A stretch of 64,000 nucleotides of DNA from contig OY783194.1 of the NCBI GenBank assembly GCA_963678675.1, positions 35,194,278 through 35,258,277 on the forward strand, given 5' to 3'. The position numbers were made by a program, and so were the translations under genes. Position 1 is the first letter of the stretch. Each line of letters opens with the position of its first letter. The notes under the pieces are model-generated. The model saw nothing but the letters and a program-made list of their open reading frames with translations. It made no database searches and was not told the DNA's origin. Positions 46,111 to 57,533 of the stretch are shown here, piece by piece. The DNA comes from Xiphydria camelus. Taxonomy: Eukaryota > Arthropoda > Insecta > Hymenoptera > Xiphydriidae.

Positions 46111-47711
46111 GTATATTAACCGGCGAGGGGTCACCTGCTCTCCTTTCAATTCCCACGTACATAACTTCGCAACGTATAAGCGCGCGCACCCGTTGCCCAT
46201 CCACTTGTAATAATTATTATCGGATGCGCCGCGGTCGCCTTCGCGCGAGGCTTCGCCCGATCTATATCGAGATTGAAAAATTCAAAACCAGATCTTCGCT
46301 CGGCGCGTCGCGCCGCCGCGGTGTCCCGGGCCCTCGAAGACCGGTTGGATCGCGCGCGGGTCGTTTAACACCTTTTGCGCTCAAAGTTTAAAACGCGCGC
46401 ACCGGTCACTCTCTCTCTCTCTCCCTCTTCTCGGCCCCTCTCTCATTCTCTCGCTCGGCAACCCACAGGGAGGCACCCTTCTTCTTTCGCAGGCATCTAT
46501 GCACGCGCGCGAACGCCGCGCTCCTACTTGTGGAATCTTGATTGAAGCCGCGCGCGCGCGCGCGAGCCGGCCACGCGGCTCGACCTCTCGCGCGCGTCGA
46601 TTCGATGCCGGCGAGCTTTATACGGGCGGAACGGAAGAATAACACGTGAAAAACGCGTTCGTTGCCACCGGCGGTAGAACCGCTGCGCAGCGGCGCGGCT
46701 GCTGTGAGCTGAAAATCGATATACATATGCCGCACGGGACACGCGACGACGGGGGGAAATTCGGATATGAAATTTTATCGGGAATTCTTCAACGCGGAGA
46801 ATCTTGCCTGCTATTTATGGGACAATGCGGAGGACGCGATTATTAACTGATTATTCAGCGTCACGCGTTATATACCTGCTGTTTTTTGCATGTATCGATG
46901 GAAATTAAATGACGGCATTGGGGTCGATTTCGGAATAAAATTACATCGCTTTCCATTGTGGAAATTCTTATTCGGCTTCGATTTTGCCTTAAGGATGAAA
47001 TTCGATGTCGTAAAACTTCATTCAATTATAGTTTTCTTTATACAGCTAATTCTCATTCTATCAAATTCACTCCTTGCGTTTTCTGAGCAGCTTCCCGCGC
47101 GAACCCAACGCGTTTAAACAACCCCGAGGAAAGGTTTATATATTTCTATTCACGGAAAAGCGCGGAGAACAACGAGCGACGGAATCGCCGCGCGGTTTAC
47201 TTTCTTCGAAAAGGAGTTTCGCGAAATTCAATTGGCGCGGGAGAGCGAAGTGTGCGGCCCGCGCCGTGGGAGGACCGGTCCGCAGGCACGTTTCAAATAA
47301 AATTCAACGCTCGCGCGCGCGCGGCCCCTCCGCTCTCCGTACACACTTGAGACGGGGAATGTAGATACTCCCTCACACGTGTGTAAACGTAGACGGACGG
47401 TGGTACCTACGTGTATGCGGTGGTACAGTGAATTCGTGTCGAAGGGGGGAATAGAAACGACGAGAGACGCGACGGTGTACAGTCCCTTTGTTCGGGGGAC
47501 CTCGAGGAAGCTGCAGGCGGAACGATACGAATGCATCGCGGAATCCGATATAGGCGTTCGAGTTTAAACAATCGATTTCGTACTAGCGGGTCACCTGATC
47601 TTCCCGTCTTTTCGTCCCCCTTCTTTTCACCTTTGAAATATTTCTTTCTTCCTAGAGGCTCTTTATTTATTGATACCGCATCGTATTTCTCTTTCTCCCA
47701 CTATTGACACT

Positions 47712-47930
47712 ATATCATATAAAGCCAAACTTACTCGCCAGGAAAGAACCTTGAATCATTATTATCTCATTATCTATGAGCTTTTGGCTCATGTTTGTAT
47801 AACACTTTTTTGAAGATTATATTTTTATCCACAATAAAGTCTTATGTCGATGTAGGCCTAAAGTTCATAAATAATGAGATAATAGCGATTGAAGTTTCTT
47901 TCCTGGCGAGTAAATTTAGCCTCATACGAT
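47712..47930. mobile_element. Family-5 hairpin element, copy 2
   Basis: ATAAAGCCAAACTTACTCGCC is mirrored by GGCGAGTAAATTTAGCCTCAT. ATTATTATCTCATTAT and ATAATGAGATAATAG form the inner arms, with TTTTTTGAAGATTATATTTT in the loop (the reverse of the CTTCAAAAAA word). Confidence 0.8.
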
Positions 47931-49006
47931 ATACTTTAATGTTAACGTGAGAAACAAACAAGACTGTCTTCTCGCTCGCATTTCACTTAACGAAATTGGA
48001 TGAAACTCGAGAAATCACTCGAGCGGCGTACGAGGGTTAACGAGGACCTAAAAAACCTTCGGCCGAAAGAAAACCGAAATCTCAACCAGTCGACTCAGTC
48101 CCAGAACATAAACTTCTCTTCTCTCTTTTCCTCTACCAATCCTTTCTACGATCCCGCGAGAAAGTATCGCGCACAAGCACCCTTTGTTCTCGAGTGTGCC
48201 TCGCGTCTCAGCCCTCCTCCGCGCCCAGAGATCTACAAAATCAGAACTCGCGCGCGCGCGCGACCTGAAGAGGAAATTCGGTCCGCGCGGCTCCCAGCAT
48301 CCGTACGCACACCGTGGACCCGATTCCCGTCGATCTTTCGTCATCTCCTGCCTACGCCACGTGTACCAAAGAGGAGTTTCGCTTTGTTCGATCCGCCGCG
48401 TGGTCGAGGCGCTCTCGCGTGCCGCGCGTATACGTGTACGAGAGCCGCGGCGTCACGGTCGATCCGCGTACCACGTGGGGCGAGCCGCGCGCGAGATGAG
48501 AGACCACAGCGAGTTATATGCTTTCTCTCCCGTCCTTTTTTATTTCTCGCGTCGCGCCCGCGGCGTCCTCTCCGCCCGCGGAGGGACACTCGCCTCGCGA
48601 CGCGACTCCAGATTTATGATTGCGGGGCCCGCGCGATTATTTCACCGGGGCCGCGGACTTTCTTTATTTAGCGAACGAGTTCAAAGACATCCGCGCGAGT
48701 GAGTCAATGTTTTGGATGTGAATGGTCGCAGAAATAGATTTCGCGCGAGAGTGGACCGCGCGCGCACCGCGCGTTACTCGCCTTCCCTCCTTCCGTGCGT
48801 ATATTTACTTGTGCGTGCATCGCCGGCGCGGAGGAGCGCGCAAATAACGTTGCGGTGTAGGGGCGCGTGTACGGGAGCTCTGCTGTAAACGGCGTTAGGG
48901 TTGTTTCGCGCGATTGCCTCTCACTGGCTTGGTAAATCGAGAGGATTTGATTAGGGCAAGTAACTGTTTCGGTCCAGGGATGATTTATCGTGTAAAATCT
49001 TACCTA

Positions 49007-49248
49007 CGCGGAGAAAAGTTTGCGGTAACCTGCACTCTCACAATCCATGTGGTAGATTGAATTATTACGGTGTACGACGTTCAGTACCACGAATATGTCG
49101 ATATTCACTAAAGTATTGTCGCACTTGCTATACTTATGATAAATATTGATATAATATATTTTAGTACTGAACGTCATATGGCGTAGGTAATAAATCAATC
49201 TACCAGATGAATTATTGTGAGAGCGATTACCATAAACTTTTCTCCGTG
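49007..49248. mobile_element. MITE, family 9 (CGGAGAAAAGTTTGCGGTAA)
   Basis: The left CGCGGAGAAAAGTTTGCGGT pairs with the right ACCATAAACTTTTCTCCGTG. TGGTAGATTGAATTATTAC and the mirrored AATAAATCAATCTACCA, plus ACGTTCAGTAC and GTACTGAACGT, extend the stem. A single copy is seen. Confidence 0.7.
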
Positions 49249-51287
49249 CACAGTAATGCTATCTTATATACCTCGATCACACATTATATCACATAGATCA
49301 ACGAAGTCTTGCTTATTAACCTGTAAATCTGTCGCAATTCGGAGCTGCGGGACCCTTATTACTTCCTATAAGAAATTATGAAACCATCTGCACTCTCCCG
49401 CTCGATTATCCCGGAAACAGAACAAAATGCGAAAAAAGTTTTCAAACAAAAGTTGTTCCTGTTTAAGAAATAAAGACTTTTTGTTGGAAAACTTTTGTCC
49501 CATCTCGCTTCGTTTCCGAGAAAAACCGTCGGCCAACCGACGACACTCGCCGATTACTCGTATAGGTACGTGTGTATTCGTATTCCAGTCGCGCGAAGCG
49601 GCTCGTAACGCAGCGGCGCCACTTCAGGCGGTAATATATATATCTCAGCGTGTCCAACGAGGAAGACAGAGAGAGGAGGTGACGCGATGTACGCACCTAC
49701 TGGACGGTGCTTAAAATAATTACGGACTATTATTCGCCGGCATCGTGGCGAACAAAGCGTCTCCCGATCGGAGCTTACGAAGCGAAGATCCGGTTGCAAC
49801 GTCCGCGCCATTTAACTTACGCGCGCACAGTCGTGCAAAATCCGCGCTCCTGCGGGTTATCGATCCCTCCCATCCCGTCCTTCGTCCCGTTTCGTACACG
49901 TACGCGGCTCCTGGATTTCCCGGAACCCCCGTTTGTCGCCGCTCGAACGTCCCGCAAAGTGGAATGCCTCGGAACGGCCTTCGGGGTGAATTTCGTGGCG
50001 TCCTTTCCCACCGAAATTGATCTAAATTTATCTCACGGAGAAGAGAGAGACGAGGATGACGTTTCGCGTTGCACCGCCTTTCCTCGGGGACTCGCGGCGA
50101 GTCCAAAAGCGACTCGACGCTGTGACACGTAATTACCCCTAATTGCTCCTATGAATTACGAGGCTCCTTCGCGTGTACGACTCAAACGGGACCCCAGAAA
50201 ACGTACCGCGTACCCTTCCGCGCACCGAATATAGATATCTATCGCTCAGATTATATCCTGCACGAGAGAGAGAAACGGAGGTGGAATCGTACAGATACGA
50301 CTCTGTCGTGCCGGAAGGCGCGACATTCCACCTAATTGCTTCGTGCAACCACGAACTCGACTTATTACATCCCGCAGGCCTGAAAACTTTGCGGAACCTC
50401 ATCGCGCTCGGCAGTTAGATCCCGCGGTGCCGATAACGCGCGGGAGGCGCTCACGAAATTCCTGCGGAAGTGATTTCCTGACTGGGCGAGTAGAGCACAG
50501 CGGTATAGATATTTGCTTCTGTTGTATTTAGGTCGCCTAACTGGCCGTTGAACCCTATTTCCTTGGTTTATCGTTCTCTTGAAATCTACGCGCCCCAAAA
50601 ATGGATTCCCGAAATTGAGTCCGATAAATCGAGAACCGGAGTCAATCGCTCTGCCAAACTCGTGATCATAACAATACTCGCGATGGACGCATCGATACAT
50701 TTTTCTCGTGTAGGTATATTACAACCACAATTCGAACGCACGCGATAAATCACCCAGGCACAATGAAGCGCGAGTGTTTTCGCACCGCCGACGCGATACA
50801 CCGGCACAATCAGGGGGAACGGACAGATACAGTCAGACGCAGTCCACTTCGAACGCAGTTAGAGGCACGGGCGCGCGAGGAGGGGGAGTACAAACGTAGT
50901 TATACGTGTGTACGCCTCCGTCGAGAGGAACAGCGTTGTATTGAGGAATTTCAGGCACGTCCCGTCTGTCGTACTATACGGGGCAGGAGGGTGCAGTGGT
51001 GAACATGCAGGTAATTAGTAAAATCCCCCCGCGCGCTGCCCCTCTACGTATCGCCCGACGCACATGCGTGCGCGCCGTCCGCTCTCATTGTCCTCCGACC
51101 ACCGCGGCGCACATGCGAATGCTACATGCGCGCCGCACACGTGCGTGTGAACGCACGTTTCGTGCCGGCCTCACAAAGGCCGGACCCTACCTGTGGAGTT
51201 TTCGGCACTGCACTTTGTAGAGAGAAAGAGGCGGACTCTCTCCGCGCTCTGTGTAGGCGCCTTTGTGTGTCTACATTTTCGGCTGTG

Positions 51288-51791
51288 CACTGAGAGAAAT
51301 AATTGCTAGTCAAAAAATGTTTTTCGAATCAAGAATAAGTATATGATTTTACAAATTTTTAAGAATACAGATTCTTGATCGAAGAATGTAACGAGGCTAA
51401 ACTTACTCGCCAGAAGAGAAACTTCAATCACACTGTTATCTCATTATTTATGAATTTTTGGTCTACATCGATATAAGACTTTGTTGTAGATAAAAATATA
51501 ATCTGCAAAAAAGTATTATACAAACATCAGCCAAAAACTCATATAGATAATGAAATGATAATGATTCAAGTTTCTTTCCTGGCGATTAAATTTAGCCTCA
51601 TATAATATATCCTTGATTCAAGAATACCGCCGTGGAAAAAAGAAATTCTTTCTGCGTAAAAAAAAACAATTACTCGCGCCTATCAAATATTTTCTTGCAC
51701 GAAGAGAATCATGGGTTGATCCTGAAATTATATCATATTTTTCATTGAAGAAAACATTTTTTTTTGGCACTAGCAATTTTTTCTCTCGGTG
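51288..51791. mobile_element. MITE, family 2, interrupted by a family-5 element
   Basis: The outer ends CACTGAGAGAAATAATTGCT and TTTTTTCTCTCGGTG define a family-2 copy. At GAAGAAT|GTA the family-2 sequence is broken and resumes as ATATCCTTGATTCAAGAATA about 215 bases later. The insert 51391-51603 is a complete family-5 hairpin (GAGGCTAAACTTACTCGCC ... TTAAATTTAGCCTCAT). The insertion order is therefore family 2 first, family 5 second. Confidence 0.85.
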
Positions 51792-52250
51792 CACGCGCGC
51801 GCGCGAGGTCTTTCCATTTGTTAAACGGTGCGAACACGTATATGGGTGCGCGTCTATAATGCATCCCTGGCGCATCTACGCCTACCAGGTACATACATAA
51901 AAACGCGTCCCTCTACGCGGAGTAGAGAGTGAAACCTTCCGCGCGGCACTTGCTCGTGTAAACAAGAAATGCGTAGCGCGTGTCGCGTCTGAGCGAGAGC
52001 GAGGGTTTCGATGAAAGAAGTAGATGTCTACGGGGGGAATGTTTATTTACGAAGGGACTTTTATATTCCGTATTGAATCGTCCTCTGATTATTATCATCG
52101 GATATGCTTTGTCACCGGAGACCCACGATGGCATTGTGCTCGATTCGTATGCCGTGTCTCGTGTGCCGAGAGGACTGTATTTAGTGTGTTATATGTAAAG
52201 GTCTTCCCGTTTCGATGCCTCGCTTATCCTTCGAGTTTTACAACTGGGTA

Positions 52251-52509
52251 CACTCTCTCTCGGAAAAAAGGTCCAGTTGAATACGAATCTGATAAAAAAT
52301 GTGTTTGAGGTAAATAGGAATTTATTCGCCGGAAACAAACATTTATTTGAATTAAATAAATGTTTTGCATATCTTTTCAATCGAGTACGAATCTTGTAGA
52401 ATATTTATCTAATTCAAATAGACTTTTGTTCGATGTGAATAAATTCCTATTCATCTTAAATGAATTTTTTTTTTTGGGTTCCTATTCAATTAAACCTTTT
52501 CCCTCGGTG
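52251..52509. mobile_element. MITE, family 4, TA flanks
   Basis: It starts CACTCTCTCTCGGAAAAAAG and ends ACCTTTTCCCTCGGTG, with TA at 52249-52250 and 52510-52511. The interior GAATAGGAATTTATTCGC... matches the copies at 799 and 56979. Confidence 0.8.
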
Positions 52510-54029
52510 TATAACGGGAAAGGGGGGAAAGGTGTAGTTTTGACTATAATAGCGACTTGATAACCACTTGAATACACGACTAAATGGGAAGTATAAATAG
52601 AGCCGTTCTCTCTTTGTTATTCTATTTCTACTGTACGAAAGACCAAATATTCCTGCTTATGAATTTTTTAAAGAGTACAATCGACCGGTCGTACTCGGCA
52701 TTCATCATGCATGCGAGGTTCGCGTCGTTCGGAAAATGAAACGTGTATATGTACTGCTATAAATACAGTTAAAAATGACATCCTTGATACGCACACTTAT
52801 ATGGAATTTTTAGAAAAACTGAAAGTCTAATTTTCTCGCGTGAATAGGTATTTGATGCAGCGCGTAACGAATTTACCGCGAGGGGCAACCTCGTCGTTTT
52901 ATTTGAGAGAACGGGGTGAATATTTTCCACTTCCAAGTATTAGCGTCGCCCGTGAATAGCGGCATAACGAGGGCCTCCCGTAATGATATATGCGAAGGTA
53001 TGTCGGGGGGGCGGGTAACACGCGCGCGAGACGCTCGCGCTGTACGGGGTGTTCGCCGGAGAAAAGAATGCGAGCGAGAGGTGTGCCCCGGCGCAGTTGC
53101 ACCGACTTCCACAGCGACCCACGTCGTATGCATTTGCGTGGGCGCCGCGACCCGCGCTATTACAACAGGCGAGAGAGAGTCAGGATCGTAAATACGAATT
53201 AGAGGCGACGACCCCCTTCCTCCGTTCCTTGATCTTGATCTATTGTAATATTTTCTATACCGCTTCCCCTCGGACCCGCCGCGACGTCGAGACACCGGAA
53301 GTACTGTTAATTGCTTTTTCATCGAGAAATTCTGCAACATCATAACAATCGTTATGTGTTTCGGTACAAAATTGATAACGCTCATTTATTTCACCCCTCG
53401 CGAAAGACGGTAATTCTCAAAACTGCCGACAAAGTTGGCCAGCTTATCGTCTAACAAATGTTTGCGGTGAAAATACGAGCTTTTTGCGAGGCAATTTCGC
53501 CCAGCATTCAATATTTGCAGAGCGCTTTACGCAATTGTCCTCTCGTGTCTCCCTCCTCCTTCACCATACCGCGCGTATATTATATTATACCTTTCAAAGT
53601 CCCATTAAACTTTAAGTCAAACGCATCAACCAATCCGTCACGACGATTACCCCGACCACTTCTTCCTCGTCACGTCCTCTTCCAGCCGCGAGACGAGAGT
53701 ATGGAGATCCAGCGAGGAGGATCGCCACTCGAGGAGCGATCCCAGAAATAATCCATCCTCTCCTTCGCACCGCTCGAGGAGGTTCCAACGAGACCGGGAC
53801 GAGTAATCTCGTTAGAGCAATCTCCTCTTCCTCGAGGGAATACTATCGACGCTCTACCATCGGGAGGCCCTCGTGGTGCAACGTCGTCGTTCGTTCGATT
53901 TCTTCTGCATCTTTTTTTAGCGCTACCTCTCCAGCGGCTCTCGATCGTCAAATAGAGAGCTCTCGGTAAATTTTTAATGTTTCCCGGAAAATAATCCCGT
54001 GAATTCTCTTTCACGGTGTCTAGCGGCCA

Positions 54030-54470
54030 GAAAATTCTGGAAAACCTGGAACTGTCAGGGAATTATATGAGTCGGAAAAAGTCAGGGAAAATAAAAAATT
54101 TTCTAGAACTTTTCGAAAATACTCAATATTCACAAATAGTTTCACTTCTAGTCTGTTAAAATCGTTAAGAATTTAAATAGAAATCTGAGAAAAGTGTTCC
54201 ACGTGTGTGCATATGTATATCTAAGTTCTTTCTTCTTCTAAAAACAGCCATTAAATAACAACATGATTAGATGAAATCAAATTATTTTAATACTTATTTC
54301 TCAATTGTCATAATTATGCCATTCTATGAATATTAACTCATTTTTTATTCGACGATAAATGATTGATGCGTAACACTTTATACCAGACCTGTACCCATAG
54401 CAGTTAGGGAAGTTTGGCTACTTCAGGCTGGAAAACCTGGAAAAAAAAGTCAGGGAATTTTGTTTTCAAT
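54030..54470. repeat. Repeat with CTGGAAAACCTGG / GTCAGGGAATT words
   Basis: TTCTGGAAAACCTGGAACTG, TCAGGGAATT near 54035 recurs in the same direction as GCTGGAAAACCTGGAAAAAA, GTCAGGGAATT near 54430. AT-rich DNA lies between. Repeats with these words are widespread in animal genomes. I did not assign a superfamily. Confidence 0.6.
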
Positions 54471-55010
54471 TTTACTGGACACCGTGGATTTCCGGACCAA
54501 CGCCACCATGACGTACGGTCCTCCATCACGGGTGATAATACTCCACGACCACCGAGGTACACGCGAGATCCTCCGCAAACTTCTCGCCGGGGCTCGTTCG
54601 TTTTCCAAAAGTCAAGTCGGCGCAGCGCGCGGGATAACAGGACCCGCAATCTCGTTAGGAGCGCTTCAGCGCCTCCGAAATTCTATTAAAGTTGAACGGG
54701 CTTTCGGGGTCCTTTGAGAGAACGCGCGCCGGCGGGTTCTTAGACTAAATATTTACCCCGCTGTAATATAACTTAACCGAGCATGAACCGGGCGACTCGA
54801 GTCGGTTGCCTGGCGCACGGCTTCAGGGTTAACCGCATACGATCCGGCGCTAGCAGTACGCGTCGTTCGTCTCCCGGCGTTGCATCGATGTACCGCAGCG
54901 GCTCACGGGTTTTCCCCTCTTTCCTCTCGTATGAGGCTGTACTACGGTTTACGCGGCTGCTCTCGTCCCGTCCCTCTTTACTCCTCGCGCTTTACTCCAA
55001 TTTTCTCTTC

Positions 55011-55497
55011 GTTAAGAAAAAAATAATTAGGTTAAAGTGTGACAAAACACATCCTGTTAAATATGTTCAATTATTCTAACCAAAATACTGATCAGTTGAA
55101 ACAAATACCAAGTTATTCTAATCGAATGTTTAATTATTCCACTTAAACATTTAGTTATTCTAACCAAAAATAGGTCAGTTTAACCAAATAGATGGAGGCT
55201 CCATCCCTGGTAGGACAAGATAATGATTTTTTCAAAAAGTTATCTAAATTTAATACAAAATGTATAACTAATTTGTCTGTCTGAATCGCAACTTATTTTT
55301 CGGATATTTTAAAGATATCTTGAGGGTCTCCGAAAAATAAGTTGCCTCTCGGACAAACATTAGTTATATATTCTGTGTATTGCATTTAAATAACTTTTTG
55401 AAAATCGCCACCTTGTTCTTCCTGAAATATTTCACCAAATTATTTGGACATCATCTCCAGGATTTCAGTTAGATAGACCAAGTTACATTTCTCAGTG
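55011..55497 (-). mobile_element. MITE, family 1 (reverse), carrying a nested hairpin insertion
   Basis: It reads as the reverse complement of the copy at 19535 (..TTATTCTAACCAAAA.., ..AGTTACATTTCTCAGTG at its right end). At GATGGAGG the family-1 sequence stops and resumes as GAAATATTTCACCAAA. The insert, about 55203-55424, folds on itself: TCAAAAAGTTAT with ATAACTTTTTGA, and GCAACTTATTTTTCGGA with TCCGAAAAATAAGTTGC. Confidence 0.8.
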
Positions 55498-56153
55498 TTC
55501 CCACCGCAAAATTTGCAATCTTTCTTCGCTCGCGCGCTAACTCGCCCCGTCGATCTATTTGCGTTCCACGCGCGAGTGAAACCACACGATGGAATTCGAG
55601 GTACGTCGTTTACGAATTGCCCCGTGTTACGGCCAAACGACGCGAGGCGCGCGCTGCGCTCGACACAGTTTTCGTGGAGGATTTTTTTCGACCTTTTATT
55701 TCACACTCGGCAATTTCGGGAGGAGGGCTCGTCGCGTCGCTTCTTCGGGGGTGAGGAGGAGGGGGAGCCGATTTGGGCCAAATGGAAGACAACGAGCGAG
55801 GCGTTTACATTGGGAAAAGAATACAAGCGCGTCCTCGGTTGTGAAATTCTCAGAGCTGGGACACTCGCGGGCTGATTCATCGTTGGGTAGTGACAAATTT
55901 ATCGTCGTCGACGTCGAATTGTCCTGTCCGGTCGCGGAGCGAAGAAGAGGAATTCTTTTGAGACGAATTCGGGCTTCCCCCGAGGAACGAGTATCACGAA
56001 GATATTCCGGGAATGTCTTTGGGCGCTCTGCCGTCCGGAAGAAGTCCGTGAGACTTCCTCGGGATACCTTTGAAATAATCGTGCCGCGTGATTTGTTGAA
56101 AGAATTCGTAAAAAATGCATTTTAATTAATTTCTTCCCTTCGTTTACTTTCAG

Positions 56154-56305
56154 GCTACCGTCGCCGTACAACAAACAGGCGGGAGCGACCGGGGGTGGTC
56201 CAGGGGGTACCAGCATACCCCTGCCCGCCACCGTAGCCGCCACGAGAAGATGTCCTCCGGACAAGGTCAGGCCTGCGCCCTCCCCCGCCCATCAAACCCA
56301 ACTCG
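56154..56305 (+). CDS. sick: Sickie/NAV exon following the CH domain (linker region)
   Basis: After a strong pyrimidine tract and CAG, the first base completes an Arg codon. It then reads LPSPYNKQAGATGGGPGG, TSIPLPATVAATRRCPPDKV, RPAPSPAHQTQL, ending at CTCG|GTGAGT in phase 1. Joined to the CH exon this gives QDMPR-LPSPYNKQ, paralleling SRLPGP in vertebrate NAV2 just after the CH region. The content (Gly, Pro, Ala, Ser) indicates a disordered linker. It contains TSIP, another S/TxIP-type word but with no strongly basic neighbour. It accepts phase-2 exons 43252-43421 and D (and candidate E). The next exon must begin in phase 1 and was not found within the window. Confidence 0.8.
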
Positions 56306-56978
56306 GTGAGTTTCCTTCGTGTTTTTTTTCATTAAAAAAAACACAGAAAGAGGAAGAAGAATGAATCAAACAGCCCCTCCCTCGCTTCCCGCTCTTTTCG
56401 CCTCGAGAAAAGCCACCTACACCGTAGGGGAAGGGAGCATTTTTTGTTTCTGTATATCCACCGTTGATTGTCTCCCTTCGCAATCATCCGCCGCACGAGA
56501 GCTGGGAGAAGAAAACAGTCCATAGCCTTGCCACTCTCTCTCCGCGCCACGACCATCGTCACCCTCCCACACCACTAATTATTTTCCCGGGGAGCACGGT
56601 TCGTAATTGGTAGTGGCGAAATTAAAGGAAATTCAAGCGACCGTAAAGGGTGCGACCGTGGGGTGGTACGGCGTGAGGAGGGCGAGTGGGTGGGAAGAAG
56701 GAAAAACGACAGACACGCTCGCGCAGCGCGAGCTTCTTCGCAAAGAGGAAATATATCGCACGCGGGGGAGAGACGAGGAAGTAATTATAATAACGAGTTT
56801 CCTTTTTCGGCCCGAAAGCGAGAGGAGCGTTTGTGCGGGCTGATTTTCGAAACCTCGGCACGGAGAGCAAAGATGAATTAACGACAGGGAAGGGAAAATG
56901 AAAGGAGTGAACGAGAGGAGTAATTTCGAGGGAAAGCTCGGGGCGTGAGGAAAAGCGCTGTAAAATTGAAGCTCGTTA

Positions 56979-57533
56979 CACTGAGAGAAAAGGTCTGGTT
57001 GAATACGAAACTAATGGGAAAAATTATTTGAGACAAATAGTTTATTCGCATCGAACAAAAGTCTATTTGAATTTGATAGATATTTTGCATATCTTTTTAA
57101 TCGACTACGAACCTAGTAAAACATCTATATAATTTAACCCCTTACTGCATGATTTTTTATATTTTCAAAAGAAAAATTCTGTAGGTTAATTTTGGCCTTT
57201 TATAGAAGAAAATAACACTAAAAGACTATTTTTTGCAAAAATTAATATTTATTTTCAATTGGGATTGGCTATCAAACTATTTATTTTCCAGAAATGAAGT
57301 TTCATTTTTTAGGTAATGCAGATTTCATGTAAGATAAATGTAAATGGACAGATATTTGTGATTCAATTTAGGCTATAGGTGGCGTAAACTATTTCAAAAT
57401 ATTTCATGTGCCATATATGGCACACCATGCAGTAAGGGGTTTAAATAGACTTTTATTCGACGTGAATAAATTCCTGTTCATCTCAAATAAATGTTTCCAT
57501 CAGGTTCCTATTCAACTAGACCTTTTCCCTGGA
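56979..57533. mobile_element. MITE, family 4, interrupted by a TTAA-flanked element
   Basis: CACTGAGAGAAAAGGTCTGG at the left and CTAGACCTTTTCCCTGGA at the right, with TA outside both ends (56977-56978, 57534-57535). The reading AATTTAAATAGACTTTTATT that other copies lead one to expect is split by the insert at 57138-57440. Confidence 0.85.
57138..57440. mobile_element. piggyBac-like MITE nested in a family-4 MITE
   Basis: It begins CCCCTTACTGCATG and ends CATGCAGTAAGGGGT. TTAA lies immediately outside on each side (57134-57137 and 57441-57444). TTAA target duplication with CCC..GGG ends is the hallmark of piggyBac-type insertion. The interior is AT-rich without a frame and includes the palindrome GTGCCATATATGGCAC near the right end. 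Excising the insert and one TTAA restores the host MITE, proving the insertion order. Confidence 0.85.

Larger units (their letters stand above)
46111..56153. other. Intron before the post-CH exon
   Basis: About 10 kb with no coding exon recognised. It holds CpG-rich DNA at about 46.3-48.9 kb, a CT tract near 46405-46422, and repeats at 47712, 49007, 51288, 52251, 54030 and 55011. It ends in an excellent acceptor (TTTCTTCCCTTCGTTTACTTTCAG, shown here only as a pyrimidine-rich run). Confidence 0.55.
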
